From: Opitutaceae bacterium
GTDB taxonomy: Bacteria > Verrucomicrobiota > Verrucomicrobiia > Opitutales > Opitutaceae
Length of the DNA stretch: 64,000 nt
Assembly (NCBI GenBank): GCA_017994935.1
Contig: JAGOJU010000011.1
Span: forward strand, 1-64,000
Direction of reading: 5' to 3'
Part shown: one piece after another, positions 8,144 through 15,320 of the stretch
Layout of the letters: each line of letters opens with the position of its first letter
How positions within the stretch are numbered: position 1 is the first letter of the stretch
Notes under the pieces: generated by a model
What the model saw: the letters and a program-made list of their open reading frames with translations, nothing else
The model's database searches: none
Told to the model about the DNA's origin: nothing
Made by a program: the position numbers and the translations under genes

Positions 8144-9385
8144 ATGCCTCCCCCCCCGGATCCTATCCCCTCACGCGCCTGGCTCGTTGTCGGTCTGCTC
8201 TGGTTTGTCGGGTTCCTCAACTACCTCGACCGCCTCATGCTGATCACCATGCGGCTCTCGGTAAAAGAAACGATCCCGATGAGCGATGCCCAGTTCGGAC
8301 TGCTGACCACGGTCTTTCTCATCATCTACGCGGTGCTCAGCCCCATCGGCGGATTCATCGCCGATCGGCTGGGCCACAGCCGGACCATCATCGTCTCGCT
8401 CTTTGTCTGGTCAGGCATCACCTGGCTGACCGCCCACGCCACGACGTTCGAACAACTCCTGCTCACACGCGCGCTCATGGGTTTCAGCGAGGCTTGTTAC
8501 CTGCCCGCTGCAATGGCGCTCATCGCCAACTATCACGGCAATGCCACCCGCTCGCTGGCAAACGGCATCCACCTCAGCGGAGTCATGGTCGGTTCCGGAC
8601 TCGGCGGGCTGGGGGGCGTCATTGCCGAACGCCATGACTGGACCCTCGCCTTCGAAATCTTCGGCGCAATCGGTGTCGTCTACACGGTCGTCCTTGTCCT
8701 GCTTCTGCGCGACAATCCGCATGCCACCTCGAAGGGGGACGACGCACCGGATGCCAAGGCCCGGACCGTTCGATTCAGCTCCGCTCTCGCAAGCCTTTTC
8801 AGCGCCTCGAAATTCAACCTTGCGATCGTTTTCTGGAGCCTGCTGGGAGTGACCAGTTGGACCTTTGCCGGATGGCTGCCGGCCTTCCTCGGCGAAACGT
8901 TTCAACTTCCCCAAGGAAAGGCAGGCATGATGGCGACGGGTTTCCAGTCGATCGGCTCGCTGGTCGGAATGCTCGTCGCGGGATTCTGGGCGGACCGCTG
9001 GAGTCGCAGGCACCCGGAGGCCCGCGCGTTCGTCGGAATCATCGGACTCGCTGTCGGCATCCCGGCTGTCATTGTCGTCGCACACAGCTCCCTGCTGCCA
9101 TTGACGCTCGTTGCCGTCGTCATATTCGGACTGACCCGCGGCTGCACCGATGCGAACATGATGCCGATCCTTTTTGAGATCGCCGAACCCCGCTATCGCG
9201 CCACGGCGTACGGTATGCTCAACGCGTTTGCCACAACGACCGGCGGACTCATCATCTATCTCGGAGGGGTGTTGCGCGATGCTCATGTCAGCATCGTCGC
9301 GGTCTTCTACGGCGGCACGGTAGGCATGGCCCTTTGCGCGGGACTGCTATGGCTCATCCGCCCCCGCGCCGTCGCGACGAGGTGA
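8144..9385 (+). CDS. MFS transporter (anion:cation symporter-like)
   Basis: A 413-residue major facilitator with about 12 hydrophobic segments in two halves joined by a charged central loop near residues 190-215 (DDAPDAKARTVRF). FLNYLDR in helix 1 and the loop 2-3 motif GFIADRLGHSR are typical of the ACS/hexuronate and sugar-acid subfamilies. It follows the amino-sugar enzymes by 129 bp on the same strand, so it is the likely importer of the operon's substrate. Since MFS carriers do not phosphorylate their cargo, a separate sugar kinase would be needed and none is in the cluster. Confidence 0.85.
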   Translation: MPPPPDPIPSRAWLVVGLLWFVGFLNYLDRLMLITMRLSVKETIPMSDAQFGLLTTVFLIIYAVLSPIGGFIADRLGHSRTIIVSLFVWSGITWLTAHATTFEQLLLTRALMGFSEACYLPAAMALIANYHGNATRSLANGIHLSGVMVGSGLGGLGGVIAERHDWTLAFEIFGAIGVVYTVVLVLLLRDNPHATSKGDDAPDAKARTVRFSSALASLFSASKFNLAIVFWSLLGVTSWTFAGWLPAFLGETFQLPQGKAGMMATGFQSIGSLVGMLVAGFWADRWSRRHPEARAFVGIIGLAVGIPAVIVVAHSSLLPLTLVAVVIFGLTRGCTDANMMPILFEIAEPRYRATAYGMLNAFATTTGGLIIYLGGVLRDAHVSIVAVFYGGTVGMALCAGLLWLIRPRAVATR

Positions 9386-9501
9386 ACGCCTCCTCCCCTT
9401 CGATGGGAAAGGCATAGGCAAACGCGGCGCAGAGGCCGGAGTGGTGACAAACATTTCGCGATCGCGCTGCTGGTCCGTTCTCAGCATGATGCCGGACCTT
9501 C

Positions 9502-10350
9502 ATGAAAACTCCCCGCCGCACGTTCTTGAAAACCTCGATCGCAGTCTCCGCTTCAGCGACTCTCGGAACCGGAATTCATGCCGCCGAAACTTCGAAGGGA
9601 AAAGGCCGTGAATACTATGAACTCCGCTGTTACCGATTTTCCCAGGGTACTCGACTGACGAGCGACGCCAACCCGGCGCTGCTTGACCGCTATCTCGAAC
9701 AGGCGATGCTGCCTGCGCTCGAACGGTGGGGCATCCGGAATGTCGGAGTCTTCACTGAACTGGACGTGGACAAGCAGGCCGTCACGTCCAAGCTCAAACC
9801 GGGTTCTCCCGTATGGGTCCTGATACCGCATGCAACGCTCGATTCATTTGTGCGCGTGGCGGCGACCTTGAACACCGATCCCGAGGTGCGGAAGGCCGGT
9901 GCCGGCTACCTAGAGGTGCCAAAGGCGAGCCCTGCCTTTGAGCGGATCGACAGCTGGCTGCTGCTGGCATTCAAGAGCATGCCCAGACTCGAGCTTCCCT
10001 CCTTCTCGCGAAGCCGCGCGCCCGCTCGGGTGTTTGAACTGCGCGACTACGAGAGCCACAGCGAACTCAAGGCTCTCAGCAAAATGGCAATGTTCGACGA
10101 AGGCGAGACCGACATCATGCGCGATCTGAACATGTCGCCGGTTTTTTTCGGCCAGGCGCTCGCCGGTCCGGATCTTCCCCACCTGCGGTACATGACCGGA
10201 GCCGCGGATCTCGCGTCCCACCTGGCCCACTGGAAGGCTTTCGGTCCCGACCCGCGCTGGGACAAACTGAAACGCCTTCCCCAATACGCCGACAATACCT
10301 CCCGCAACACCTCGCGTTTCGTGGCACCCAAGCCCTATTCCCAAATTTGA
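9502..10350 (+). CDS. Tat-exported NIPSNAP-family protein
   Basis: A 282-residue protein beginning with a twin-arginine signal (RRTFLK followed by an Ala/Ser-rich hydrophobic stretch and an AXA-like cleavage site near HAAE, residue about 28). Two NIPSNAP-like ferredoxin-fold repeats follow: REYYELRCYRF near 32-130 and VFELRDYESHSE near 175-270. The start of each repeat has the characteristic ELR-Y pattern. NIPSNAP proteins are small dimeric alpha-beta barrels of mostly unknown catalytic role. Export and location downstream of a sugar operon suggest a periplasmic accessory function, but this is inference. Confidence 0.8.
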   Translation: MKTPRRTFLKTSIAVSASATLGTGIHAAETSKGKGREYYELRCYRFSQGTRLTSDANPALLDRYLEQAMLPALERWGIRNVGVFTELDVDKQAVTSKLKPGSPVWVLIPHATLDSFVRVAATLNTDPEVRKAGAGYLEVPKASPAFERIDSWLLLAFKSMPRLELPSFSRSRAPARVFELRDYESHSELKALSKMAMFDEGETDIMRDLNMSPVFFGQALAGPDLPHLRYMTGAADLASHLAHWKAFGPDPRWDKLKRLPQYADNTSRNTSRFVAPKPYSQI

Positions 10351-10439
10351 ACGACTACAGGGGCAGCCTCTCGCCGGCTCCCGCGGATTGCCGGCCCGAC
10401 CTCGGAGCGGAATGGCACGATAGAGTACCCGGCCCTGCC

Positions 10440-11750
10440 TCAGGCGCGCGCGAGGTCGCCGGACCGCCGCTGGATGCCGACAATGGTTTCGGCGATCTGC
10501 TCCATCGCTGACCGGGAATCGAGCAGCATGGTCTGCCCAAGCCACACCGCCTCCTCGACCACCCGGTCGTTGACCGGGCAGCGGTTGCGCTCGACCCACT
10601 TCGCCATCGTATCCTTGCCGTAGATACGCTGGTAGTGCGGGTTGGCGGCGAGCGCCTTTACGTGTGCCGAGGTGTTCAAACTCGAATAGCCACTGCTGGC
10701 GCCGATTCCCGCCTTCGCCAGTTCCTGCAGGAACCTCGCGCGGGAGAGTCCGGAGAACTTCGTCGCGTCATAGCGGAACATATAGAGATGCCACGCACTT
10801 CGGTTGTTGCCGCTCGCGAGTTTCGCCGGGGCGATGCCAGGTATCTTCTGCAACATGGCCGAGAGATGTTCCGCGTTGGCGTTGCGCTGATCCTGCTGGG
10901 CATTGAACCGGCTGTACTGCGCGAGCAGCAGGGCAGCCTGAAATTCCGTCAACCGAAAGTTGGCCGCCCGGCCCCAACTGGGGACCGGCTTCGGCGTGCC
11001 TGGGGCATGGAAGTTGTAGACCTGGTTCGCGAATGCCTCGTCGTTGGTGAGCACCGCACCGCCCTCGCCGGAAGTGAGGTTCTTGCTCGCCTGGAAGCTG
11101 AAGCATCCACCGATGCCCTTCGTGCCGACCGGCTGACCGCGCCATTCGGCCCCAGGAGCCTGGCAGGCATCCTCGATGAAGGGAACGCCGCGGCGCCGGG
11201 AGATGTCCGCGATAGCATCCAGTTCGCAAGTTGAACCACCGATGTGCACTGGCAGGAGCAGCCGGGTCGCGGGAGTGATGGCGGCCTCGAGTTTTGCGGG
11301 ATCAATCTGGAAGGAGGCAGCATCGACGTCGGCAAACACCGGCAGGGCAAAGCTGGCCGTGATGACGTTGAACGTAGCGACGAACGTGTACGGTGGCAGG
11401 ATCACCTCATCGCCCGGCCCGACATTCAGGGCGCCGATCGCGCTCAGCAACGCCGTGGTGCCCGACGACGTGGCGATGCAGTGCTTCGCCCGCATGCGCC
11501 CGGCGAATACGGCCTCGAACTCCCTCACCTTCGTGCCGTTCCCACGGCCCCACCTGCCGGAGTGCAGGACGCCGAGCAGTGCCTCTTCCTCACGCTGGTC
11601 CCACTTCGGCCAGTCGGTGGCCGCGCCTGCGGACGCGGCCTTCCTGCGCGGCGACTCCGCTGCGGCGACAGAGTCGAGTCCCAGGGAAAGGGCGGCACCG
11701 GCCGTGGCGGCGCCGCCAAGAAACCGACGGCGGGAGACGGGAGCTTTCAT
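10440..11750 (-). CDS. Tat-exported DegT/DnrJ/EryC1/StrS-family aminotransferase
   Basis: A 436-residue fold-type I PLP enzyme. The first 35 residues form a twin-arginine signal (SRRRFLGG then an Ala-rich hydrophobic core ending near VAAAE). The catalytic region includes the cofactor loop SSGTTALLSA, EDACQAPGA (PLP-ring contact) and SFQASKNLTSGEGG with the Schiff-base Lys at about 223. The C-terminal domain follows normally. DegT enzymes usually transaminate nucleotide-linked keto sugars in the cytoplasm, so export after folding with bound PLP is unusual, though a subset in Planctomycetes and Verrucomicrobia carries such signals. The start 14 codons downstream of the first ATG places the RR motif at the correct distance. 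No sugar-nucleotide genes adjoin it. Confidence 0.85.
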   Translation of the reverse strand: MKAPVSRRRFLGGAATAGAALSLGLDSVAAAESPRRKAASAGAATDWPKWDQREEEALLGVLHSGRWGRGNGTKVREFEAVFAGRMRAKHCIATSSGTTALLSAIGALNVGPGDEVILPPYTFVATFNVITASFALPVFADVDAASFQIDPAKLEAAITPATRLLLPVHIGGSTCELDAIADISRRRGVPFIEDACQAPGAEWRGQPVGTKGIGGCFSFQASKNLTSGEGGAVLTNDEAFANQVYNFHAPGTPKPVPSWGRAANFRLTEFQAALLLAQYSRFNAQQDQRNANAEHLSAMLQKIPGIAPAKLASGNNRSAWHLYMFRYDATKFSGLSRARFLQELAKAGIGASSGYSSLNTSAHVKALAANPHYQRIYGKDTMAKWVERNRCPVNDRVVEEAVWLGQTMLLDSRSAMEQIAETIVGIQRRSGDLARA

Positions 11751-11949
11751 GACGGGGAAAAATGAATCAGGCGACGCGGAGTCTGCAGACAATGTCCGGG
11801 TAACCGGAAAGTTACTTGGCCCAGGATCGAGTCAAGCCGTTTTCCAGCAGGTTCATATACCCGGCAGGCGCCATTTTCACGCCGCTTCGCCCCCGTTCAC
11901 CGGCAGGGAGCACCTGCAGCGGGCCATCACCTGTTTCCCCGCTTCGGCT

Positions 11950-11977
11950 TTGCTTATAGCCCCGATCGCTCTACTGT
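11950..11977 (+). promoter_or_regulatory. Putative sigma-70-like promoter for secreted esterase
   Basis: TTGCTT (11950-11955), a 16-bp spacer and TACTGT (11972-11977) lie 78 bp before the esterase start codon, in the 304-bp gap between it and the divergent DegT gene (11751-12054). The match was made by eye and is only moderate. Confidence 0.35.
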
Positions 11978-12054
11978 TCCGCCGCACCGGAAAGCAACGG
12001 ATCCTGAGGGGCCCCTCCGAGGGCCAGCCCCTCTCTGACTCTTGCTCCCATACC

Positions 12055-12996
12055 ATGACACCCTCGTTCCGATCCGCTGCCTTCGCTTTCTGGCTGATTC
12101 TCAGCGGGCAGACCGGGTTGATCGCGGCCAAGGGTACGATCACCAGCCACTCAACGGCATCGGTCGCGCTCGGACACCCGATTGACTATCTCGTGTACCG
12201 GCCGCCGGACTACGTGGCAGACGGGTCGGTTCGTTATCCGGTGCTCTACCTCCTGCATGGACGTGGCGACAAGATGGAGGCATGGGCAACCGTCGGATCC
12301 GATCTTGATGGACTGATCGGTGCCGGCAGGATTCCGCCAGTCATCGCTGTCATGCCCGATGCTCCCTCAAGCCTTCGCGCGGGCTACTATGTCAATTCCC
12401 TGTTTCGCGGTCACAAAGGCTTGCCTGCCGGCGAAGCGGTGGAGCAGGCCATCGTCAAAGACCTGGTCCCCCACATCGATGCCACGCTACCGACACGTGC
12501 CGATCGCAGCGGCCGGTGCATCGCCGGTTATTCGATGGGAGGATATGGCGCCCTGCGTTATGCACTCGCTCATCCGGAGTGTTTTGGCTCAGCAATCATC
12601 CTGAGCCCGGCTGTCTACGTGCCGCTCCCGCCGATGGATTCGAGCACCAGGGAGTTCGGTGCCTTCGGCAAGGATGCTGAGCCCTTTATTGCCGAGATCT
12701 ACATCGCAAAGAACTATCCTGCGCTGCTGCCTGCTTTTTCAGCCAGCGGTCTGCCATTGACAGTCTTCATCGGCACGGGAGATGACGAACAGGCCTCGGC
12801 TGATCCGGGATCGGCCATCCACGACATCGACTACGAAGCGCACACGCTCTACGCACGCCTTCGTCGGATCCCGGGAGTGAGTGCCCAGCTTCGCGTAGTC
12901 GACGGCGGCCACAATTGGCGCACATGGCGCCCTCTCTTCAGCGAGGGTCTGGAATTTGTTCTCAGGCGTTCGAAACCGCCTTCGGCTTCGCATTGA
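12055..12996 (+). CDS. Secreted alpha/beta-hydrolase, esterase D/feruloyl-esterase-like
   Basis: A 313-residue hydrolase of the putative esterase (esterase D/antigen 85-like) family. A signal peptide covers about residues 1-24. VLYLLHGRGD is the oxyanion-hole strand, GYSMGGYGA carries the nucleophile Ser (about 164), GTGDDE near 243 contains the likely acid and GGHNW near 293 the His. The open frame extends far upstream, but ATG 12055 is the first start that places a signal peptide at the N-terminus. Homologues deacylate carbohydrates or small esters outside the cell. The last 35 bp overlap the 3' end of the convergent symporter remnant, so the esterase terminus may have been affected by the rearrangement there. 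Confidence 0.83.
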   Translation: MTPSFRSAAFAFWLILSGQTGLIAAKGTITSHSTASVALGHPIDYLVYRPPDYVADGSVRYPVLYLLHGRGDKMEAWATVGSDLDGLIGAGRIPPVIAVMPDAPSSLRAGYYVNSLFRGHKGLPAGEAVEQAIVKDLVPHIDATLPTRADRSGRCIAGYSMGGYGALRYALAHPECFGSAIILSPAVYVPLPPMDSSTREFGAFGKDAEPFIAEIYIAKNYPALLPAFSASGLPLTVFIGTGDDEQASADPGSAIHDIDYEAHTLYARLRRIPGVSAQLRVVDGGHNWRTWRPLFSEGLEFVLRRSKPPSASH

Positions 12997-13285
12997 AAAC
13001 GGTGAGCCCACGAAGGGACTCCTCCGTCGGGGCCGGGAAAAGGTAGCTCGCAGCCCATCCCACCACAATGGAGATCAGGATCGAGATTCCAAGGTAGAGG
13101 AATGGATGCACAAGCTGCTGCCACCAGATCGCGAAGGTGGCGACAAAACTGACCGCCATGCCAATCAGCACCCCCTGCCAGTTGGCACGGCGGGTAAACA
13201 TCCCCAGGGTGTAGGCACCGCCAAACGAACCTCCGAAAAGCCCGGCAAACTCTATCGCGACGTCGAGGAACGAACTGATGTTGAA
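12962..13285 (-). pseudogene. C-terminal remnant of sodium:solute symporter (SSS family)
   Basis: On the minus strand about 108 codons encode a convincing SSS C-terminus: AGLFGGSFGGAYTLGMFTRR (the well conserved GlfgG-LGmftrR loop), a helix VLIGMAVSFVATFAIWW, a last helix LYLGISILISIVVGWAASY and a short charged tail ending in a proper stop. The normal protein has about 500-600 residues, so four fifths of the gene is missing. Homology stops abruptly around 13280. No start codon with a transporter-like N-terminus is available, so the piece is non-functional. It abuts the plus-strand CoA-transferase remnant at the same point. Confidence 0.75.
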
Positions 13286-13421
13286 CGGCGAACACAACCG
13301 CTCACTGCTCAGCGAAGTGGGAGTCACCCCGGCAGACTACGACAAATTGCTGGCCGACGGTGTTCTTGTTGAATCTCAGGTCGCAAAGGATCCAAGAGGA
13401 CCCAAACGGGGCGACCCCTAA
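13269..13421 (+). pseudogene. C-terminal remnant of CaiB/BaiF-type CoA-transferase
   Basis: The plus strand reads LNGEHNRSLLSEVGVTPADY then DKLLADGVLVES, closely resembling the conserved C-terminal GEHT-evL-elG-s-eei-L-a-GvI ending of type III CoA-transferases (normal length about 400 residues). Only some 40 codons remain. The last codons (KRGDP-stop) fall in the GGGGCGACCCCTAA motif that borders the neighbouring transposase, so even the native stop may be lost. Upstream homology ends near 13275-13285, exactly where the minus-strand symporter homology also ends. The call rests on a short match. Confidence 0.55.
13407..13421 (-). repeat. REP-like motif, left border of transposase unit (inverted)
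   Basis: CGGGGCGACCCCTAA; its reverse complement TTAGGGGTCGCCCCG closely matches the right-border motif TTAGGGGCCGATCCCG at 14508-14523. It is internally palindromic (GGGG-CGA-CCCC). Such short palindromes with a conserved guide tetranucleotide are the usual substrates of REP-associated tyrosine transposases. Confidence 0.5.
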
Positions 13422-13440
13422 CGATTTTGCTCGCCACCTT

Positions 13441-13460
13441 AAATATTAGGAGCTGACACT
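13441..13460 (+). repeat. REP-like motif upstream of transposase (direct)
   Basis: AAATATTAGGAGCTGACACT shares 14 of 20 bases with the segment at 14503-14522 that contains the transposase stop codon, in the same orientation. The shared core is ATTAGG. It lies 68 bp before the transposase start. Confidence 0.4.
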
Positions 13461-13527
13461 ACATGACCTTTTCGTCCGCCTTCATTACTACTTGACAGGC
13501 AATCTTGAAATGTAGGATTGCATTCTA

Positions 13528-14511
13528 ATGGCAAGAAACCCGCGAGTTCAGTTTCCTGGCGCAATCTACCATGTGACGAATCGCGGGAACGATCGGGATA
13601 ACCTTTTTGCCACACCGGCGGCGGCCAGTGCGTTCATCGACTGCCTGTGGGAGGTGTGCGAGCAAACCAAATGGAAGATCCACGCCTACTGCATGTTGCG
13701 AAATCATTACCATCTGGCGATCGAGACTCCGGAGGGGAATCTCGTCGAGGGTGTACACTGGCTGCAAAGCACATATGGCAACCGCTTCAATCGTTTCCGG
13801 AAGGAAAGCGGTCGGACTTTTCAGGGACGCTACAAGGCAATACTGATCGAACCAGGCATTCACCTGCTTTACCTGACCTGCTACCTGCACCTGAACCCGG
13901 TTCGGGCAAACCTGGTGTCACTTGAACAGCTGGCTGACTTTCGCTGGAGCAGCTATCGCGCCTTCAGGCGCATGGACAAGGGTTCACGCCCGGGTCCTCT
14001 GACTTCGCAGCCATGGCTTTCAGAACTGGGTGGAGCGCAGGATGCCCCGGATGGCTGGCAAACCTACCACCGCTATCTGGAGCGTCTGATGGAGGAACCG
14101 AAGCTCCTGATCCAGGCGGGTTTCGACAAGATTGGCCGAGGGTGGGTGTTTGGCAGCGAAGATTTTCGCAGGCATCGACTTATCGATCTGCAGGCACAAA
14201 CTGAGGCTAGGGACTGGGGCGGCAGGGAACTGGCGGAAACTGCCCGCGCCAGATGGGAGGTGGCTCTCACCTCAGGCGCCAAACAACTGTGCAGAAACCT
14301 CGATTCCGCACAGCTCGACCCCAAGTCGGCCGACTGGAAGGTCGCTCTGGCAACCTGGATGAAAACCCACACCACGGTGAACAATCGCTGGCTCAGTGAA
14401 CGATTGCACATGGGCGCTCCCGACGGCGTCAGTCGCTACTGCTCCGAATGCAAATCCGGAAAGCGACCCTCCGCGCAGTCGCTGCTTTCATCGCTTGACC
14501 ACAAACATTAG
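13528..14511 (+). CDS. REP-associated tyrosine transposase (RAYT, Y1_Tnp/HUH family)
   Basis: A 327-residue single-strand transposase related to IS200/IS605 TnpA. The opening RVQFPGAIYHVTNRGNDR is typical of RAYTs. The HUH pair is in MLRNHYHLAIET (about residues 56-66) and the catalytic Tyr is in LTCYLHLNPVRANLV (about 114). The C-terminal half (from about 170) is longer than in IS200 TnpA and carries the Trp-rich, Cys-containing tail seen in this group. Its stop codon lies inside the right-border motif. A TTGACA/TAGGAT pair upstream has an overly short 15-bp spacer. The frame is intact, so it could be active. Confidence 0.88.
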   Translation: MARNPRVQFPGAIYHVTNRGNDRDNLFATPAAASAFIDCLWEVCEQTKWKIHAYCMLRNHYHLAIETPEGNLVEGVHWLQSTYGNRFNRFRKESGRTFQGRYKAILIEPGIHLLYLTCYLHLNPVRANLVSLEQLADFRWSSYRAFRRMDKGSRPGPLTSQPWLSELGGAQDAPDGWQTYHRYLERLMEEPKLLIQAGFDKIGRGWVFGSEDFRRHRLIDLQAQTEARDWGGRELAETARARWEVALTSGAKQLCRNLDSAQLDPKSADWKVALATWMKTHTTVNNRWLSERLHMGAPDGVSRYCSECKSGKRPSAQSLLSSLDHKH

Positions 14512-14532
14512 GGGCCGATCCCGCTGCACGTG

Positions 14533-15228
14533 ATGCTTCGTCGGTTGGATCAACTTTTGGCAAATCTGGGATACTGCTCGCGGCGGGGCGCGCGCGATTT
14601 TCTCAGGGCGCACGAAGTACTCGTAGACCGCATTCCGGTCGGGGATCCGTCTCAAAAAGTGTCACCCTCCGCGGTCCGGGTCGACGGTGCCCCTCTCGAT
14701 CATCCGGACGGCATACTGGTCATGCTTCACAAGCCGGTCGGTCTCGTCTGCTCGCACGATGCGAGCGAAGGACCTTCGGTCTATTCGCTCCTGCCGGATC
14801 GCTGGCGGAACCGGTCGCCACAGCTCACAACTGTCGGGCGACTCGACAAGGAAACCTCAGGTCTTCTTCTCATCACCGACCAGGGACCGCTTGTCCACCG
14901 GCTGACTGCACCCAGGCACCACGTTGCGAAACGCTATCGCGCGCGCGTTGACGGCGCCATTCCGACGTCACTGATCGATCTGTTCGGCGCGGGACAGCTC
15001 ACCCTCGAAGGGGAACGGTCGCCGTGTGCGCCCGCCCGCCTTGAAATCGCCGGCAAACACGAAGCGCTGCTGGAGCTCACCGAGGGACGCTATCATCAGG
15101 TACGCCGCATGTTTGCCTCGCAGGGACTCACGGTGCTCACCCTCCATCGAGAGAGTTTTGGCGGCTTGTCGCTGGGCGATCTCGCTCCCGGCAGCTGCCG
15201 CGAGCTTCCGCTCTCCTATTTCGACTGA
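14533..15228 (+). CDS. RsuA/RluB-family 16S/23S rRNA pseudouridine synthase
   Basis: A 231-residue enzyme. An S4 RNA-binding domain occupies about residues 1-58 (LDQLLANLGYCSRRGARDFL) and the catalytic domain follows. The family motif with the nucleophilic Asp is GRLDKETSGLLL (about residues 96-107); KRYRA and the C-terminal EGRYHQVRRMFA are also diagnostic of the RsuA/RluB/E/F branch. It isomerises a specific uridine in rRNA during ribosome maturation. Length and the EGRYHQVRRM form favour RsuA, but the target site cannot be assigned from sequence. ATG 14533 is preferred over the GTG one codon earlier. It begins only 22 bp after the transposase stop. Confidence 0.88.
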   Translation: MLRRLDQLLANLGYCSRRGARDFLRAHEVLVDRIPVGDPSQKVSPSAVRVDGAPLDHPDGILVMLHKPVGLVCSHDASEGPSVYSLLPDRWRNRSPQLTTVGRLDKETSGLLLITDQGPLVHRLTAPRHHVAKRYRARVDGAIPTSLIDLFGAGQLTLEGERSPCAPARLEIAGKHEALLELTEGRYHQVRRMFASQGLTVLTLHRESFGGLSLGDLAPGSCRELPLSYFD

Positions 15229-15282
15229 TCCGGCCCGAAGCCCTCCAGTTCCGCCCGCGTGTATCGCGAGGGCCGGTAGCGC

Positions 15283-15311
15283 TTGTCGCACCCGCCTGCA
15301 TCCGCTAGGCT
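15283..15311 (+). promoter_or_regulatory. Putative promoter giving a very short leader for TonB receptor
   Basis: TTGTCG (15283-15288), exactly 17 bp, then TAGGCT (15306-15311). Predicted transcription start near 15318 would leave almost no 5' leader before ATG 15321. There is no Shine-Dalgarno-like sequence in that gap, which is consistent with a near-leaderless mRNA, and no room for a riboswitch. Confidence 0.4.
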
Positions 15312-15320
15312 TGTCTCCTT

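Larger units (their letters stand above)
13407..14523 (+). mobile_element. REP-associated tyrosine transposase unit with bordering motifs
   Basis: The transposase gene is bounded by related TTAGGGG-type motifs: inverted at 13407-13421, direct at 13441-13460 and direct at 14503-14523. No long terminal repeats or target-site duplications are visible. RAYT units are usually single-copy and are domesticated alongside dispersed REP sequences rather than behaving as full insertion sequences. The left border merges into the CoA-transferase remnant. Confidence 0.55.

Noticed and set aside
11176..12054. Upstream extension of the esterase reading frame
   Set aside because: It overlaps the DegT gene in antisense and lacks domain content. 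The signal peptide begins at 12055.
15229..15320. Cobalamin riboswitch upstream of the BtuB-like receptor
   Set aside because: Only 92 bp are available and no B12-box-like sequence is present.
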